Source: CAYQXJ01 sp964421565 (GTDB lineage Bacteria; Planctomycetota; Brocadiia; SM23-32). Taken from it: a DNA stretch of 64,000 nucleotides. Shown here one piece after another: positions 1-8,921 of this stretch. The notes beneath the pieces were generated by a model that had not been told where the DNA came from, ran no database searches, and was given only the letters and a program-made list of their open reading frames with translations. The translations under genes were made by a program, and so were the position numbers. The stretch is from assembly GCA_964421565.1 (NCBI GenBank), contig CAYQXJ010000013.1, positions 1 through 64,000 of the forward strand. Reading direction: 5' to 3'. The first letter of the stretch is position 1. Each line of letters opens with the position of its first letter.

Positions 1-2136
1 ACCGGGGCGAGTGGGTTCCTTGGCGGCCACGTCTGCGAGATGCTGGTTGAGCGTGGCCACAATGTTCGCGGCATGGTCCGGCCCACCAGCCGCATCGGAC
101 TGCTGGAGAAGCTGGGCGTCGAACTCGTCGTCGCGGACTTGAAGGATCCGGACGCCCTGGCACGGGCCGTGGATGGTGTCGAAGTGACCCTTAACACCGC
201 GTCCACCATGTCCGGGCCTCCGGAAGAATACGAGGCCGCGACCATGGAGGGCACGCGCAGTCTGATGGCTGCCGCGGAGGACGCGGGGGTGCGGAGATTC
301 GTCCACGTCAGCTCGGTGAGCGTTTACCCTCTGCGCGAGTCCTCCGAGGAGAATCCGGTCACCGAGGACGCGGCGTTCGAGGACCGGCCGGCTTACCTGA
401 GCCATTACGTCCGCTCGAAGATCGCGTCCGACCGTGTTGCGCAGGAGTTCATCCGGTCCAGCGACATGCGGGTCTTAATCCTGCGCCCTGGCATTCTCTA
501 TGGTCCCCGCGGCCACTGGAAGGTATCGCGTCTGGGCTACGCGCTCGGCAAGAACCGCGTAGTCGTGGTCGGTGATGGGCGCACGATGCTGCCCGTGTGC
601 TATGTCCGCGACTGCGCTCGGGCGGTGGTGCGTGCGGCGGAGGCGGCAGATGTGCCGGAGGGTGCGTACAACGTCGTAGACGATGAAGCCTTCACGCAGA
701 TGGAGTACTTGCGACGACTGCGCCGCGAGGTGCGGCCCGGGCTGCGCATCCAGCGTGCACCCTACCGGCTGATGAAGGCGCTCGGGTGGTGCCTGGGGCT
801 GGGCACGCGGCTGCTCGGACGGCCCTCGCCCATCCACCCGGTTGCGCTGGAGCAATGCGTTACGCCGAGCCGACACTCGAACCAGAAAGCGAAGGACTTC
901 CTCGGCTGGGCGCCCGAGATCGGCAAGGGGGACGCCCTTGCGGCCACGATGGCCGGCTTCCGCGAACGGGAATCTTTTAGCCGTCGCGCCAGGCCCGAGA
1001 TACTCGGCCGGGCGGCACCCGGCGGACCCGTCCTCTCCGCGTGCATCATAGGCGGAGGCATAATCGCGCAAGAACACCTGCGTGTGCTCACGGATATGCG
1101 GAACGTGCGCGTGCTCGGCGTCTGCGACCTGGACATCCAGACGGCGCGGGAGACCGCCGAGACCTGGGCCGTGCCCGACGCCTACGATGACGCGGAAGCG
1201 ATGCTGGACCAGCTTTCCCCCGACGTGGTGCACGTCGTCACGCCACCGCAGTCGCATCTGCCGCTGACCGAACTGGCCCTGAAGCGTGGCTGCCACGTGT
1301 TGGTCGAGAAGCCGATGGCCCTCGACGCCGAAGAGGCCCGGCGCATGGCCGACCTCGCAGCGGAACGCGGCCTGAAGTTGGGCGTCGATCATAACCACCT
1401 TTACGACCCCGCGATTGTGCGCGCACGTCGAATGATTGAATCGGGAGGTTTGGGCGACGTGCTGTGGCTGGACAGCTACTACGGTTTCAACCTTGGCGAC
1501 AACCCGCGCAGTCGGTATATGCTGCCCGGAGGAGGAGACCACTGGACCTTCAGGCTGCCGGGAGGACTCTATCAGAATCTTGCGCCGCACCCGCTCTGCC
1601 TCGCTCTCGAGTTGCTCGGCCCTGACGTGGAGGTTGACGCCTTTGCCCGTTACGGTCGCGTGCTGCCACATGCGCCCACGGACGAGCTGCGCGCCGTGCT
1701 GAAGACGCCGGGAGCGTGTGGGCTGGTCACAGTCTCCATAGCGGCCCGTCCCCGCATGCAGTATCTCAATGTCTACGGGACCGGTGGCATGCTCTTCGTG
1801 GACCTGCTGAACAAGTGGGTGATCCGCCAAAACACCATGCGCGGTGTGCCGAAGCCCATATCCCGTGCTCTCCTGAACCTTCGCCAGGCAGCTACCGTCG
1901 GGCTGGGTACGCTTGGAGGTATGATCAAAGTTGCCCGCCACAAGTGGTCTCCATACGACGGGATGTCAACCCTCATCAAGGAGTTTTACCGGTCCGTGCA
2001 GGGCAACGCTGACGCGCCCGTCACCGCTCAGGAGGGCGTAGAAGTGATGGAGGTGATGGACGAGATGTGGCGCCAGATTGGACCTGGCAGTCTGTGGTTG
2101 CAGAGCGATGATGCTGTTGGGGGCGCGGACCGCTGA
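1..2136 (+). CDS. SDR epimerase fused to Gfo/Idh/MocA oxidoreductase (5'-partial)
   Basis: The reading frame is open from base 1, which encodes TGASGFLGGH, the Rossmann glycine motif of extended SDRs. The start codon therefore lies just upstream of the window. The first ~310 residues form an NAD-dependent epimerase/reductase with a HYVRSK Tyr-x3-Lys pair. With no stop, a second Rossmann domain follows around residues 340-350 (CIIGGGIIAQEH). It carries the Gfo/Idh/MocA signature EKPMALDAEEA and a C-terminal dehydrogenase half ending at 2136. Each domain family is well known as a separate protein acting on sugars or nucleotide sugars; the single-chain fusion is unusual. The neighbouring epimerase suggests surface polysaccharide or nucleotide-sugar metabolism. 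The substrate cannot be assigned. The domain calls are secure; the joint function is inferred. Confidence 0.85.
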   Translation, partial: TGASGFLGGHVCEMLVERGHNVRGMVRPTSRIGLLEKLGVELVVADLKDPDALARAVDGVEVTLNTASTMSGPPEEYEAATMEGTRSLMAAAEDAGVRRFVHVSSVSVYPLRESSEENPVTEDAAFEDRPAYLSHYVRSKIASDRVAQEFIRSSDMRVLILRPGILYGPRGHWKVSRLGYALGKNRVVVVGDGRTMLPVCYVRDCARAVVRAAEAADVPEGAYNVVDDEAFTQMEYLRRLRREVRPGLRIQRAPYRLMKALGWCLGLGTRLLGRPSPIHPVALEQCVTPSRHSNQKAKDFLGWAPEIGKGDALAATMAGFRERESFSRRARPEILGRAAPGGPVLSACIIGGGIIAQEHLRVLTDMRNVRVLGVCDLDIQTARETAETWAVPDAYDDAEAMLDQLSPDVVHVVTPPQSHLPLTELALKRGCHVLVEKPMALDAEEARRMADLAAERGLKLGVDHNHLYDPAIVRARRMIESGGLGDVLWLDSYYGFNLGDNPRSRYMLPGGGDHWTFRLPGGLYQNLAPHPLCLALELLGPDVEVDAFARYGRVLPHAPTDELRAVLKTPGACGLVTVSIAARPRMQYLNVYGTGGMLFVDLLNKWVIRQNTMRGVPKPISRALLNLRQAATVGLGTLGGMIKVARHKWSPYDGMSTLIKEFYRSVQGNADAPVTAQEGVEVMEVMDEMWRQIGPGSLWLQSDDAVGGADR

Positions 2137-2254
2137 CTCAGCGGGCCATCTTATCCTGTCAGGACGGTTGGGGTTTCAGTGGCACAGCCTGGTTCGATAC
2201 AATACTCTCTTGTAGTAAGGTATATTCGCCTGACACAAACCTCCGTGAGGACGC

Positions 2255-3244
2255 TTGAAGTACCTGATCACTGGCGGTGCGGGGTTCATTGGGTCGCATC
2301 TGGCTGAGAGGCTGATCGGCGACGGGAACGGGGTGTACGTGCTGGACGACCTGTCCACGGGCAGCATCGAGAACCTGGATGCCGTGCGCGACCATGAGCG
2401 GTTCCACTGTGCCATCGGGTCCGTTTTCGACGAGCAGTTGGTGGCCGAGATGGTCGACAGGGTTGACGTGGTCTTCCATCTGGCCGCTGCGGTGGGGGTT
2501 CAACTGGTCGTGGAGGATCCCGTCGGGACGATCGAGACAAACATCCATGGAACGGAGCTTGTGCTGCGAAGCGCAGCCCGCAAGGGGAAGAAAGTCGTCA
2601 TCGCCTCCACCTCTGAGGTTTACGGCAAGGCCCGGCTCGAACAAACCGGGGAGAGCGGCCTGCGCGAAGACGACGACATGCTGCTGGGACCCACCAGCCG
2701 GTCGCGTTGGAGCTATGCATGTTCGAAGGCAATCGATGAGTTCCTGGGCCTCGCCTACTGGCGCGAGAAGCAGGTTCCTGTCATCGTTGTGCGCTTCTTC
2801 AACACGGTGGGGCCGCGACAGGTGGGGGACTACGGGATGGTGTTGCCGCGGTTCGTGCGGCAGGCCCTGTCGGGTGGGCCGATTACCGTCTACGGCGACG
2901 GACAGATGGTGCGCTGTTTCGCCCATGTTCAGGACGTGGTCGACGCGGTCGTTAAGCTGTCCGAGCATCCCCGGGCGCCGGGCGAAGTATTCAATGTAGG
3001 CAGCGGCGAAGCCGTCACGATCGTGGAGCTGGCTGAACGGGTGCGCTCGCGCATGGGGCAGGATGTGGCTATACGCTTTCTGCCCTTCGAAGAGGTCTAC
3101 GGGCCAGGTTTCGAAGACATCCGATGGCGAGTGCCAGACCTCTCGAAGCTGCGCCGGTTCATCGACTACCGTCCGCGTAAGAGCCTGAACGATACGGTCG
3201 GCGATGTCTTCACTTATTGTAGGGGCCGCATCGAGGGGGCGTAA
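2255..3244 (+). CDS. NAD-dependent nucleotide-sugar epimerase/dehydratase
   Basis: Extended SDR of 329 residues, the usual length for UDP-glucose 4-epimerase or UDP-glucuronate decarboxylase relatives. It starts with KYLITGGAGFIGSHLAERL (NAD-binding GxxGxxG). It has the Ser/Thr of ASTSEVYG and the catalytic Tyr/Lys in SYACSKAIDEF, and continues with FFNTVGPRQ and a C-terminal sugar-nucleotide lobe. It begins with TTG at 2255, preceded by GTGAGG. No better start exists because the Rossmann motif begins immediately. It lies 118 nt downstream of the SDR/Gfo fusion on the same strand, supporting a shared sugar-nucleotide role. Whether it epimerises, dehydrates or decarboxylates cannot be decided from motifs alone. 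Confidence 0.85.
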   Translation: MKYLITGGAGFIGSHLAERLIGDGNGVYVLDDLSTGSIENLDAVRDHERFHCAIGSVFDEQLVAEMVDRVDVVFHLAAAVGVQLVVEDPVGTIETNIHGTELVLRSAARKGKKVVIASTSEVYGKARLEQTGESGLREDDDMLLGPTSRSRWSYACSKAIDEFLGLAYWREKQVPVIVVRFFNTVGPRQVGDYGMVLPRFVRQALSGGPITVYGDGQMVRCFAHVQDVVDAVVKLSEHPRAPGEVFNVGSGEAVTIVELAERVRSRMGQDVAIRFLPFEEVYGPGFEDIRWRVPDLSKLRRFIDYRPRKSLNDTVGDVFTYCRGRIEGA

Positions 3245-3343
3245 TCGGCGGGTCCCGTGGGAGCGTGCTAACCGGCCTGTCCACAGCGAAGCCGGGATTG
3301 GCGGGAGATCACGTAGAACCTTCACTCGGACGGTGGATCAAAG

Positions 3344-4549
3344 GTGGCAGAAACGGAAACGCTGAACGGTACGGGCGGGGAGAACGCAAACAGCGCAGAG
3401 CGTTCCCCTCGCCTGCTCCGTCAGGCTACGCCGTTATGCGTTTTCCAGGCCATGTGTCTGGCTGCGGCATGCGCCGGCGCTGCCGTCCTGTTCGCGGTCT
3501 ATCGGACGCAGACTCCCACTGTTCTCGTCTATTACTTCGTCACTCGCCCGGCATTTCTGTGGTTCGGGATGCTCGTGCCGTTCCTTCTGGTCGGCGTCAT
3601 GGGTGTGCGCGTCCGCTGGGCTGTTCTGGGCGTTGGTGCGGTGCTCCTGCTATACGTTTCATCGGCGGAGGTGCTTCAGGTTCTGAAATTCTGGACGGTT
3701 AGGGCGCGTCAAGAGTTCCGGGCCGCTCAAATGGGCTACAGGAGCTTTGTATCGCGGGAGCATGCCGACGGCCGGACTCTTTCGGTTCCGTTGCGCGTAG
3801 TGAGTTGGAATGTGAAGGGCGGCTCGCTGGGGGCTGTGCATTTGGCCGCCGCTTTGGCAGACATGGAGCCTGACATCGCCGTGCTGCAGGAGTCGAGCGA
3901 CGCCGCCCTGCACAGGGCCATCCGGGAGAACGTCAGCTTCGCCGGATACACGCTTTCGGGTGGGAGGCAGAGCTTGCTGACGCGGTTCCCTGTCGAGCCC
4001 CTCGATGCCCGGCCCTTCGGCCCGGATCGTGCGAACGCCTGGCGCGTATGGGTGCGAGCTGACGTCTCGGTCGTCGTGATCAATACGCACCTGTCGCCGA
4101 CGGTCCTGCGGACCCAGCTTCTGACGGGCTGGAGCGTTGCCGGTGTTCGTGCGGCCATCCAGCGAACGGCCAGTGAGCTGGCCGACCTGGGCGGGTTGGT
4201 AGGATGGTTTTCCGATGGCGATGCGGTGATTCTGGGGGGGGACTTCAATCTGCCGCCGGGCTATCCGGGGCTGAGTGATGCGACGCGAGGGCTGAAGGAC
4301 TGCTTCGCTGAGAACGGCTTCGGCTGGGGCCGTACCGCCCCGAATCGGCTTCCCGCTGTACGCGCGGATCACGTTTACGTGCCCGTGCATGCACGGGTCC
4401 ACTTCTGCGCGGCGCCGCCAACGCAGTTCTCCGACCACCGGCCCGTTGTGGCGGAGGTGTCGGTTCCACTCGTGCCGCGGGAAGAGGGGCACGAGCCGGG
4501 GGCGCCGGAAATGGCTCTGGAAGCAGCGAGCAGTGTGGGCCACTGGTAG
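3344..4549 (+). CDS. Membrane-anchored endonuclease/exonuclease/phosphatase (EEP) family protein
   Basis: 401 residues starting with GTG at 3344. The N-terminal ~110 residues hold about three hydrophobic segments (around 35-50, 62-85 and 90-105), so the protein is probably membrane-anchored. The C-terminal EEP hydrolase domain (~145-380) shows the family's catalytic motifs in order: SWNVKGG, LQESSD (Mg-binding Glu), NTHLS, GGDFNLPPG, RADHVYV and SDHRPVVAEV. The family cleaves phosphodiesters in nucleic acids, phosphoinositides or other substrates; the layout resembles YafD-like bacterial proteins of unknown substrate. It follows the epimerase by 99 nt. The fold is certain; the substrate is unknown. 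Confidence 0.8.
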   Translation: MAETETLNGTGGENANSAERSPRLLRQATPLCVFQAMCLAAACAGAAVLFAVYRTQTPTVLVYYFVTRPAFLWFGMLVPFLLVGVMGVRVRWAVLGVGAVLLLYVSSAEVLQVLKFWTVRARQEFRAAQMGYRSFVSREHADGRTLSVPLRVVSWNVKGGSLGAVHLAAALADMEPDIAVLQESSDAALHRAIRENVSFAGYTLSGGRQSLLTRFPVEPLDARPFGPDRANAWRVWVRADVSVVVINTHLSPTVLRTQLLTGWSVAGVRAAIQRTASELADLGGLVGWFSDGDAVILGGDFNLPPGYPGLSDATRGLKDCFAENGFGWGRTAPNRLPAVRADHVYVPVHARVHFCAAPPTQFSDHRPVVAEVSVPLVPREEGHEPGAPEMALEAASSVGHW

Positions 4550-4939
4550 TGGTGAGGCCGAAGCTTATCTCCGGGATGGGGGCGGATGTCCACGAATGTG
4601 GACACCTGCGCGGGACGGGTTGACAAGCGCCAAGGGGCCCCTATAATCAGCTTACAGATTCAGTTGTGGGGCCGGAAGGGCAGTTCAGCTCCGGATGCTC
4701 AGAGGGCAAACGGCCGTCGCGGGCGAGCTACGCCGCTGTGCGGGGCAAGGGTAGAGGGCGTGTGTCTCCGACGCCGGTATTCCTTGCTTTCTGCGAGGTA
4801 GCGTGTTGTTTCTGATGAACACGGTGGCCAGCGGCGGGATGCGCAGTATAATGCACACTGCGAGCAGGCAGTGCTGGCCGGGCGCTCGCGAGGCAACAAG
4901 TGCGGAGGACGGGGTGTCTGAACGAGGGTGGTCTTCGGC
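4550..4939 (+). other. Long leader/intergenic region before the histidine kinase
   Basis: About 390 nt with no convincing gene. It contains a consensus sigma-70 promoter (4620-4647), a second TATAAT at 4847-4852 with a poor -35, and a few small inverted repeats, such as CGTGTT/AACACG near 4803-4822. The GGGCAAAC stretch near 4694 recalls part of a c-di-GMP-I riboswitch, but the other conserved blocks are missing. An untranslated leader or small RNA between the two promoters is possible. Confidence 0.4.
4620..4647 (+). promoter_or_regulatory. Consensus sigma-70 promoter TTGACA-16-TATAAT
   Basis: TTGACA at 4620-4625 and TATAAT at 4642-4647, both perfect hexamers with a 16-nt spacer. A start near 4654 would give a leader of ~285 nt before the sensor kinase, or an independent small RNA. 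Confidence 0.7.
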
Positions 4940-7033
4940 ATGAATTCGAATCAGCAGGTAGTGGTTGTATACGCCGACCGGGCGTCCGAGCCGGCCCTGG
5001 AGGAAGCCATCCGTTCGGAGGGATACGAGGTTCAGTTGGCTCCTTCGGCGGAGGATTTGCCAGCCCTGATTCACCCGGATAGATGCGCTGCCATTACGCT
5101 CCTGACCGGGGGGCAGGCTTCTGCGAACCCAGAGGATCTGCTATTGGTGGCCGCCGAGGTGCTGCCGGGGGGCAAGTACGTCGTCCATGTGCCGAACGGT
5201 GAGCATTCGCCCCAAGACCTGTCGAAGGGTTTTGGGGAAGATCAGGTTCTCTGGATGACCGGAGATCTTTCCAGCCCGTCGAACATCCACCGCCTGAGGC
5301 GTTTTCTGCAGGGCGAGGGATACCGCTGGGCTCGCGAGGTGGATGGTTCTGGAGGTCGGGATGTCTCGTTGTTGGAGACCGCCCCAAGCCCGGGCAGGAC
5401 CAGAGGTCAGGCGTCCAAACTGCAGACCTTTGTCAGGAATCTGGCGGAGATCGGCGACCTGGGGGAGATGCTGCAGGAAGCGCTGCGGCGTTACCTGGAG
5501 GTGCTGAAATGCGACGCTGGAAGTATATACCTTTGGGACGAGAGAACAGAAACGCTCATCCTGGAGGCTGCCGAGGGGCCTGAGTCCGAGCAGCGTATCG
5601 GTATCCGCCAGAAGATGGGCGAGGGGCTGGCCGGGTGGGTTGCCCAGGCCCAGGAGTCGATACTTGTCTCTGACACGCGCAAAGTGCACAAGCTGCGTGG
5701 CCGCCAGTGCGACCGGTACCCGGACTTTAGCTGCCTCGCCGCCCCCATTGCCCACGCCGGACAGTTGTTTGGTGTTGTTTGCCTGACCATGCAGCGGGAA
5801 GAGCGCCCGTTCGATCGCGACGACCTGCGCCTGATCGAGCTCCTCTCGCAACGCCTCGGATCGTTGATACGGCCCCTAAGCTTCATGGGAGAGCTGCGCA
5901 GCTTCAACGAACGCCTGCTCGAAGTGCTCAGATCCTGCTCCGACCTTGTGGTGGAGAAGGACACGCAGGTGGAATCGATTCGGGCACAGAGCTCAGACAT
6001 CCTCGACAGCATACCCATCGCGGTGGTGGCCTATGATCGACACCTGCGGGTGCGTTCGGCCAATGTGGCAGCACGGGAGTTGCTGGGGCTGAGTCCGAAC
6101 ACATCGGGCGAGGCGGCCAACCCGCCCCTGGTGCAGGGCCTTGAAGTGGACCCCTCGCACTGGCGGCGCAAGCTGCTGGACGTGGTGGAGGGGGGGGGCG
6201 AGTTCCGCCTGCAGCGGGTGGTGCTGAGTCAAGAGGACCGACGCCGCATCCTGGATGTGCACTGCTCGCCGCTGCACGACTCGGAAGCTTCCACGGTGGG
6301 GGGGATTCTGACCGTTCAGGACGTGACCGAAGACGTGGAGATGGAGGAGAAACTCTCCTCGGCCCAGCGGCTCGCCCTCATGGGCAAGCTTGCCGCAAAA
6401 GTGGCCCACGAGCTGAACAACCCGCTGGACGGTATACTGCGGTTTATGAACCTGGCGGTGCGTAAGATGGAGGAGAGGCCAAAGGAAGCGGAAGCCCACC
6501 TCGAAGAGTGTCGCCGCGGTCTGCTGAGGATGGGTAACATATTGACACAGCTTCTGGCCTTCAGCCGGGGGCATCGCGCGGCGGGCAGGCCCACGAGCCT
6601 CAGCCAGGTGGTACGCGACGCACTGACCCTCTACGAGCAGCGTGCCCGGGAGGCGGGCGTGCAGGTGGAGATGGACATTCCCTCTGACTTGCCGCCTTCT
6701 GAGAGCGGCGAGTTGTGCGACGTGTTCGGCAACGTGATCAAGAACGCTCTCGATGCCATGCCGGAGGGCGGGGTGCTGGGCGTGAGCGCCCGGCAGGGCG
6801 ACAGTCACGTTGTGATAAGGTTCAGCGATACGGGTGGCGGCGTGCCGGCGGAGATACGCGACAAGATCTTCGAGCCTTTCTTCACCACCAAGAGAAGTGG
6901 CACGGGCACCGGACTGGGCCTGGCCGCGTGCCGGGACTCGCTGAACCGCATAGGTGGCGCCATCCGCCTGCGGCCCAGCGATAATGGCGCCGTGTTTGAG
7001 ATAGAGGTGCCCGTCAAGCAGCAGATGGAATAG
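4940..7033 (+). CDS. NtrB-type sensor histidine kinase (pseudo-receiver, GAF, PAS, HisKA, HATPase)
   Basis: No membrane segment is seen, so this is a cytosolic sensor. The first ~125 residues look like a receiver fold without a clear phospho-Asp. A GAF domain follows (~165-315, GEGLAGWVAQAQ), then a PAS domain (~350-465, SIPIAVVAYDRHLRVRSAN). The dimerisation/phospho-acceptor helix has AKVAHELNNPLDGIL (His near residue 490). The catalytic domain has the N box (NVIKNALDAMPEGG), G1 (FSDTGGGVP) and F/G2 (FEPFFTTKRSGTGTGLGLA). I chose ATG 4940, 12 nt after GAGG; GTG 4928 is in frame but overlaps that SD. Its stop is 8 nt from the downstream response regulator, its probable partner. The signal is unknown. 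Confidence 0.9.
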   Translation: MNSNQQVVVVYADRASEPALEEAIRSEGYEVQLAPSAEDLPALIHPDRCAAITLLTGGQASANPEDLLLVAAEVLPGGKYVVHVPNGEHSPQDLSKGFGEDQVLWMTGDLSSPSNIHRLRRFLQGEGYRWAREVDGSGGRDVSLLETAPSPGRTRGQASKLQTFVRNLAEIGDLGEMLQEALRRYLEVLKCDAGSIYLWDERTETLILEAAEGPESEQRIGIRQKMGEGLAGWVAQAQESILVSDTRKVHKLRGRQCDRYPDFSCLAAPIAHAGQLFGVVCLTMQREERPFDRDDLRLIELLSQRLGSLIRPLSFMGELRSFNERLLEVLRSCSDLVVEKDTQVESIRAQSSDILDSIPIAVVAYDRHLRVRSANVAARELLGLSPNTSGEAANPPLVQGLEVDPSHWRRKLLDVVEGGGEFRLQRVVLSQEDRRRILDVHCSPLHDSEASTVGGILTVQDVTEDVEMEEKLSSAQRLALMGKLAAKVAHELNNPLDGILRFMNLAVRKMEERPKEAEAHLEECRRGLLRMGNILTQLLAFSRGHRAAGRPTSLSQVVRDALTLYEQRAREAGVQVEMDIPSDLPPSESGELCDVFGNVIKNALDAMPEGGVLGVSARQGDSHVVIRFSDTGGGVPAEIRDKIFEPFFTTKRSGTGTGLGLAACRDSLNRIGGAIRLRPSDNGAVFEIEVPVKQQME

Positions 7034-7041
7034 GGGAGTCC

Positions 7042-8409
7042 ATGGAGAACGATATACCGGTGCTGGTATTGGACGACGACCCGATTGTGCTCAACAGCCT
7101 GAGCGAATACCTGCGCATGGAGAACTACCGAGTTCGCGCTACGGAGACCCTCGACGAGGCGATGCGGCAGCTTGAGCAGGAGAGCTTCCGCTGCGTCCTG
7201 ACGGATGTGCGGCTGCCGGAAGGCAGCGGGTTCGACCTGCTGCAGCACGTAAAGTCGCTGAATCTGTCCACCGCCGTGATCATGCTTACCGGCTACGGGA
7301 CGATCGACGACGCGGTGCGTGCCATCAAGCTGGGAGCCTTTGACTATGTGACCAAGCCGATTGCTGACGAGGAGATCAAGCTCGCCATTGAGCGGGCGCT
7401 TCAACAGCAAGAACTGGTCGAGGAGAACAAGCGGCTGCGCGAGCAGCTAAACATGAGCTATCATCTCGACAACTTCATCTGTGCCGACTCCAAGATGAAG
7501 CGCGTTCTCGATATGATCGACGTGGTGGCCGGCACCGACGCGACGGTGCTGATGACGGGGGAAAGCGGGACGGGCAAAACGCTGGCCGCACGCGCCATCC
7601 ACATGAACTCGCGGCGGTCGGGCAAGCCTTTTATCGAGCTGAGCTGTGGTTCCTTAACCGAGACGCTGCTGGAGAGCGAACTGTTTGGCCACGTCAAGGG
7701 CGCATTCAGCGGCGCAATTGCGGACAAGCGAGGACGCTTCGAAGCCGCTGACAAGGGCACGCTCTTTCTGGACGAGATATCCCTCTCCTCTCCCAGCCTG
7801 CAGACCAAGATGCTACGGGTGCTGGAGTCCCTCAAGTTTGAGCCGGTCGGCAGCACACGCACCAAGGAGGTCGACGTGCGGCTGATCCTGGCTACAAACG
7901 AGGACCTGGGGGCTCTGGTCAAGAAGGGAGAGTTCCGCGAGGACCTGTACTACCGCGTCAACGTGATGAACATCTACCTGCCGCCGCTGCGCGACCGCCG
8001 TGACGATATAGTGCCCCTCGCGCGGCACTTCATCGAGAAGTACCGTGACGAAGCGCCCCATGACGTTCAGGGCCTAAGTGACGATGCGATCCGCGTGCTG
8101 ACGCGGTATGAGTGGCCGGGCAACGTGCGCGAGCTGGAGAATGTTATCCACCGGGCGGTGCTGCTGTGTGGCAACTCATGCATCTGCGCGGAGGACCTGG
8201 AGATGCAGAACATGGGAGGGCCCGAAGCGGCTCTACCGGACGGCGAAGTGTTGCCGCTGAAAGACGCAATGAAGCGGGTAGAGCGAAAGCTAATACTGGA
8301 AGGGCTCGAGGCCACGGACGGCAACCGGAAGGAGGCCGCGAAGCGGCTCGGGATCAACCGCACCACACTGTACAACAAGATGCACGAATACGACTTGATG
8401 GACGCCTGA
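7042..8409 (+). CDS. NtrC-family sigma-54-dependent response regulator
   Basis: 455 residues with the canonical three-domain layout. The receiver has the acidic cluster LDDDP, phospho-acceptor Asp55 (LTDVRLPEGSG) and Lys in VTKPI. The sigma-54 AAA+ domain has Walker A GESGTGKT, sigma-54-contacting loop GAFSGA (usual GAFTGA, conservative Thr to Ser), Walker B LFLDEI and the arginine finger region LPPLRDRRDDI. The C-terminal Fis-type HTH has KRLGINRTTLYNKM. All residues needed for phosphorylation-controlled ATPase activity are present. It starts 8 nt after the kinase, so the pair is an operon. Its target is unknown. The gene ends 8 nt from the convergent PilZ gene. Confidence 0.92.
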   Translation: MENDIPVLVLDDDPIVLNSLSEYLRMENYRVRATETLDEAMRQLEQESFRCVLTDVRLPEGSGFDLLQHVKSLNLSTAVIMLTGYGTIDDAVRAIKLGAFDYVTKPIADEEIKLAIERALQQQELVEENKRLREQLNMSYHLDNFICADSKMKRVLDMIDVVAGTDATVLMTGESGTGKTLAARAIHMNSRRSGKPFIELSCGSLTETLLESELFGHVKGAFSGAIADKRGRFEAADKGTLFLDEISLSSPSLQTKMLRVLESLKFEPVGSTRTKEVDVRLILATNEDLGALVKKGEFREDLYYRVNVMNIYLPPLRDRRDDIVPLARHFIEKYRDEAPHDVQGLSDDAIRVLTRYEWPGNVRELENVIHRAVLLCGNSCICAEDLEMQNMGGPEAALPDGEVLPLKDAMKRVERKLILEGLEATDGNRKEAAKRLGINRTTLYNKMHEYDLMDA

Positions 8410-8417
8410 ACAGGCAT

Positions 8418-8783
8418 TCAGGCCGAGAAGCGGTAGACATCCACGCGGGGGCGTTCGTCAAACCTGACGGCAACTCCCGCTTTATTGGGGGAGGGTGTCT
8501 CTCTTTCGGCCGGCTCAAGGCGCACTATGGTAGCCTTGCCGCGCAGGCTGCGAAACAGGGGTCCGAAGTCGTATCCGCTCAATCCGGACATGCGCAGCCG
8601 CACACTCTGGCCGGGCTCCAGGGCTTGCCACTCTGAAGTGACAAAATACAGCCCCCCGGCCGAGACGTTCGCGGTCGTTCCCGCACCGCTGACTTGCCGT
8701 TGTTCGCCCTCAGCTACAAACTCAACGTTCAGCTTGAGTTGCAGCCGGGGCCATTGCCGTCGGTCGGTTTCGTTGCCATTCAC
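8418..8783 (-). CDS. PilZ-domain protein (probable c-di-GMP receptor)
   Basis: 121 residues forming a stand-alone PilZ domain. The N-terminal arginine motif (RRQWPRLQL, R-x3-R) and the downstream NVSAGGLYF (D/N-x-S-x-x-G) are the two c-di-GMP-binding signatures of the family. No membrane segment or second domain is seen. It lies convergently 8 nt from the response regulator and 138 nt downstream of the degenerate NtrC-like gene on the same strand, so it may be co-transcribed with that gene. Such proteins usually transmit c-di-GMP levels to motility, exopolysaccharide or transcription machinery. The partner is unknown. Confidence 0.8.
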   Translation of the reverse strand: MNGNETDRRQWPRLQLKLNVEFVAEGEQRQVSGAGTTANVSAGGLYFVTSEWQALEPGQSVRLRMSGLSGYDFGPLFRSLRGKATIVRLEPAERETPSPNKAGVAVRFDERPRVDVYRFSA

Positions 8784-8921
8784 GTTTTCGCCTGCGTCCC
8801 GTCACGAGCTCGGCTCCGTCGGTCTTAATCCGCTTAGCACCAGTTTCTGCAAACTGCGCACGTGGGTGTCCAGAATGTACGCCTTCTCGGGGGGCTCTGT
8901 CAACCTCCCTATCCGCTGCTG

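Noticed and set aside
475..1941. 488-codon minus-strand frame opposite the SDR-Gfo/Idh/MocA fusion
   Set aside because: The plus strand has two unmistakable Rossmann domains; this is antisense.
4654..4847. c-di-GMP-I (GEMM) riboswitch suggested by GGGCAAAC near 4694
   Set aside because: The other conserved blocks (ACGCACAG before it and ACGCAAAGCC shortly after it) are absent.
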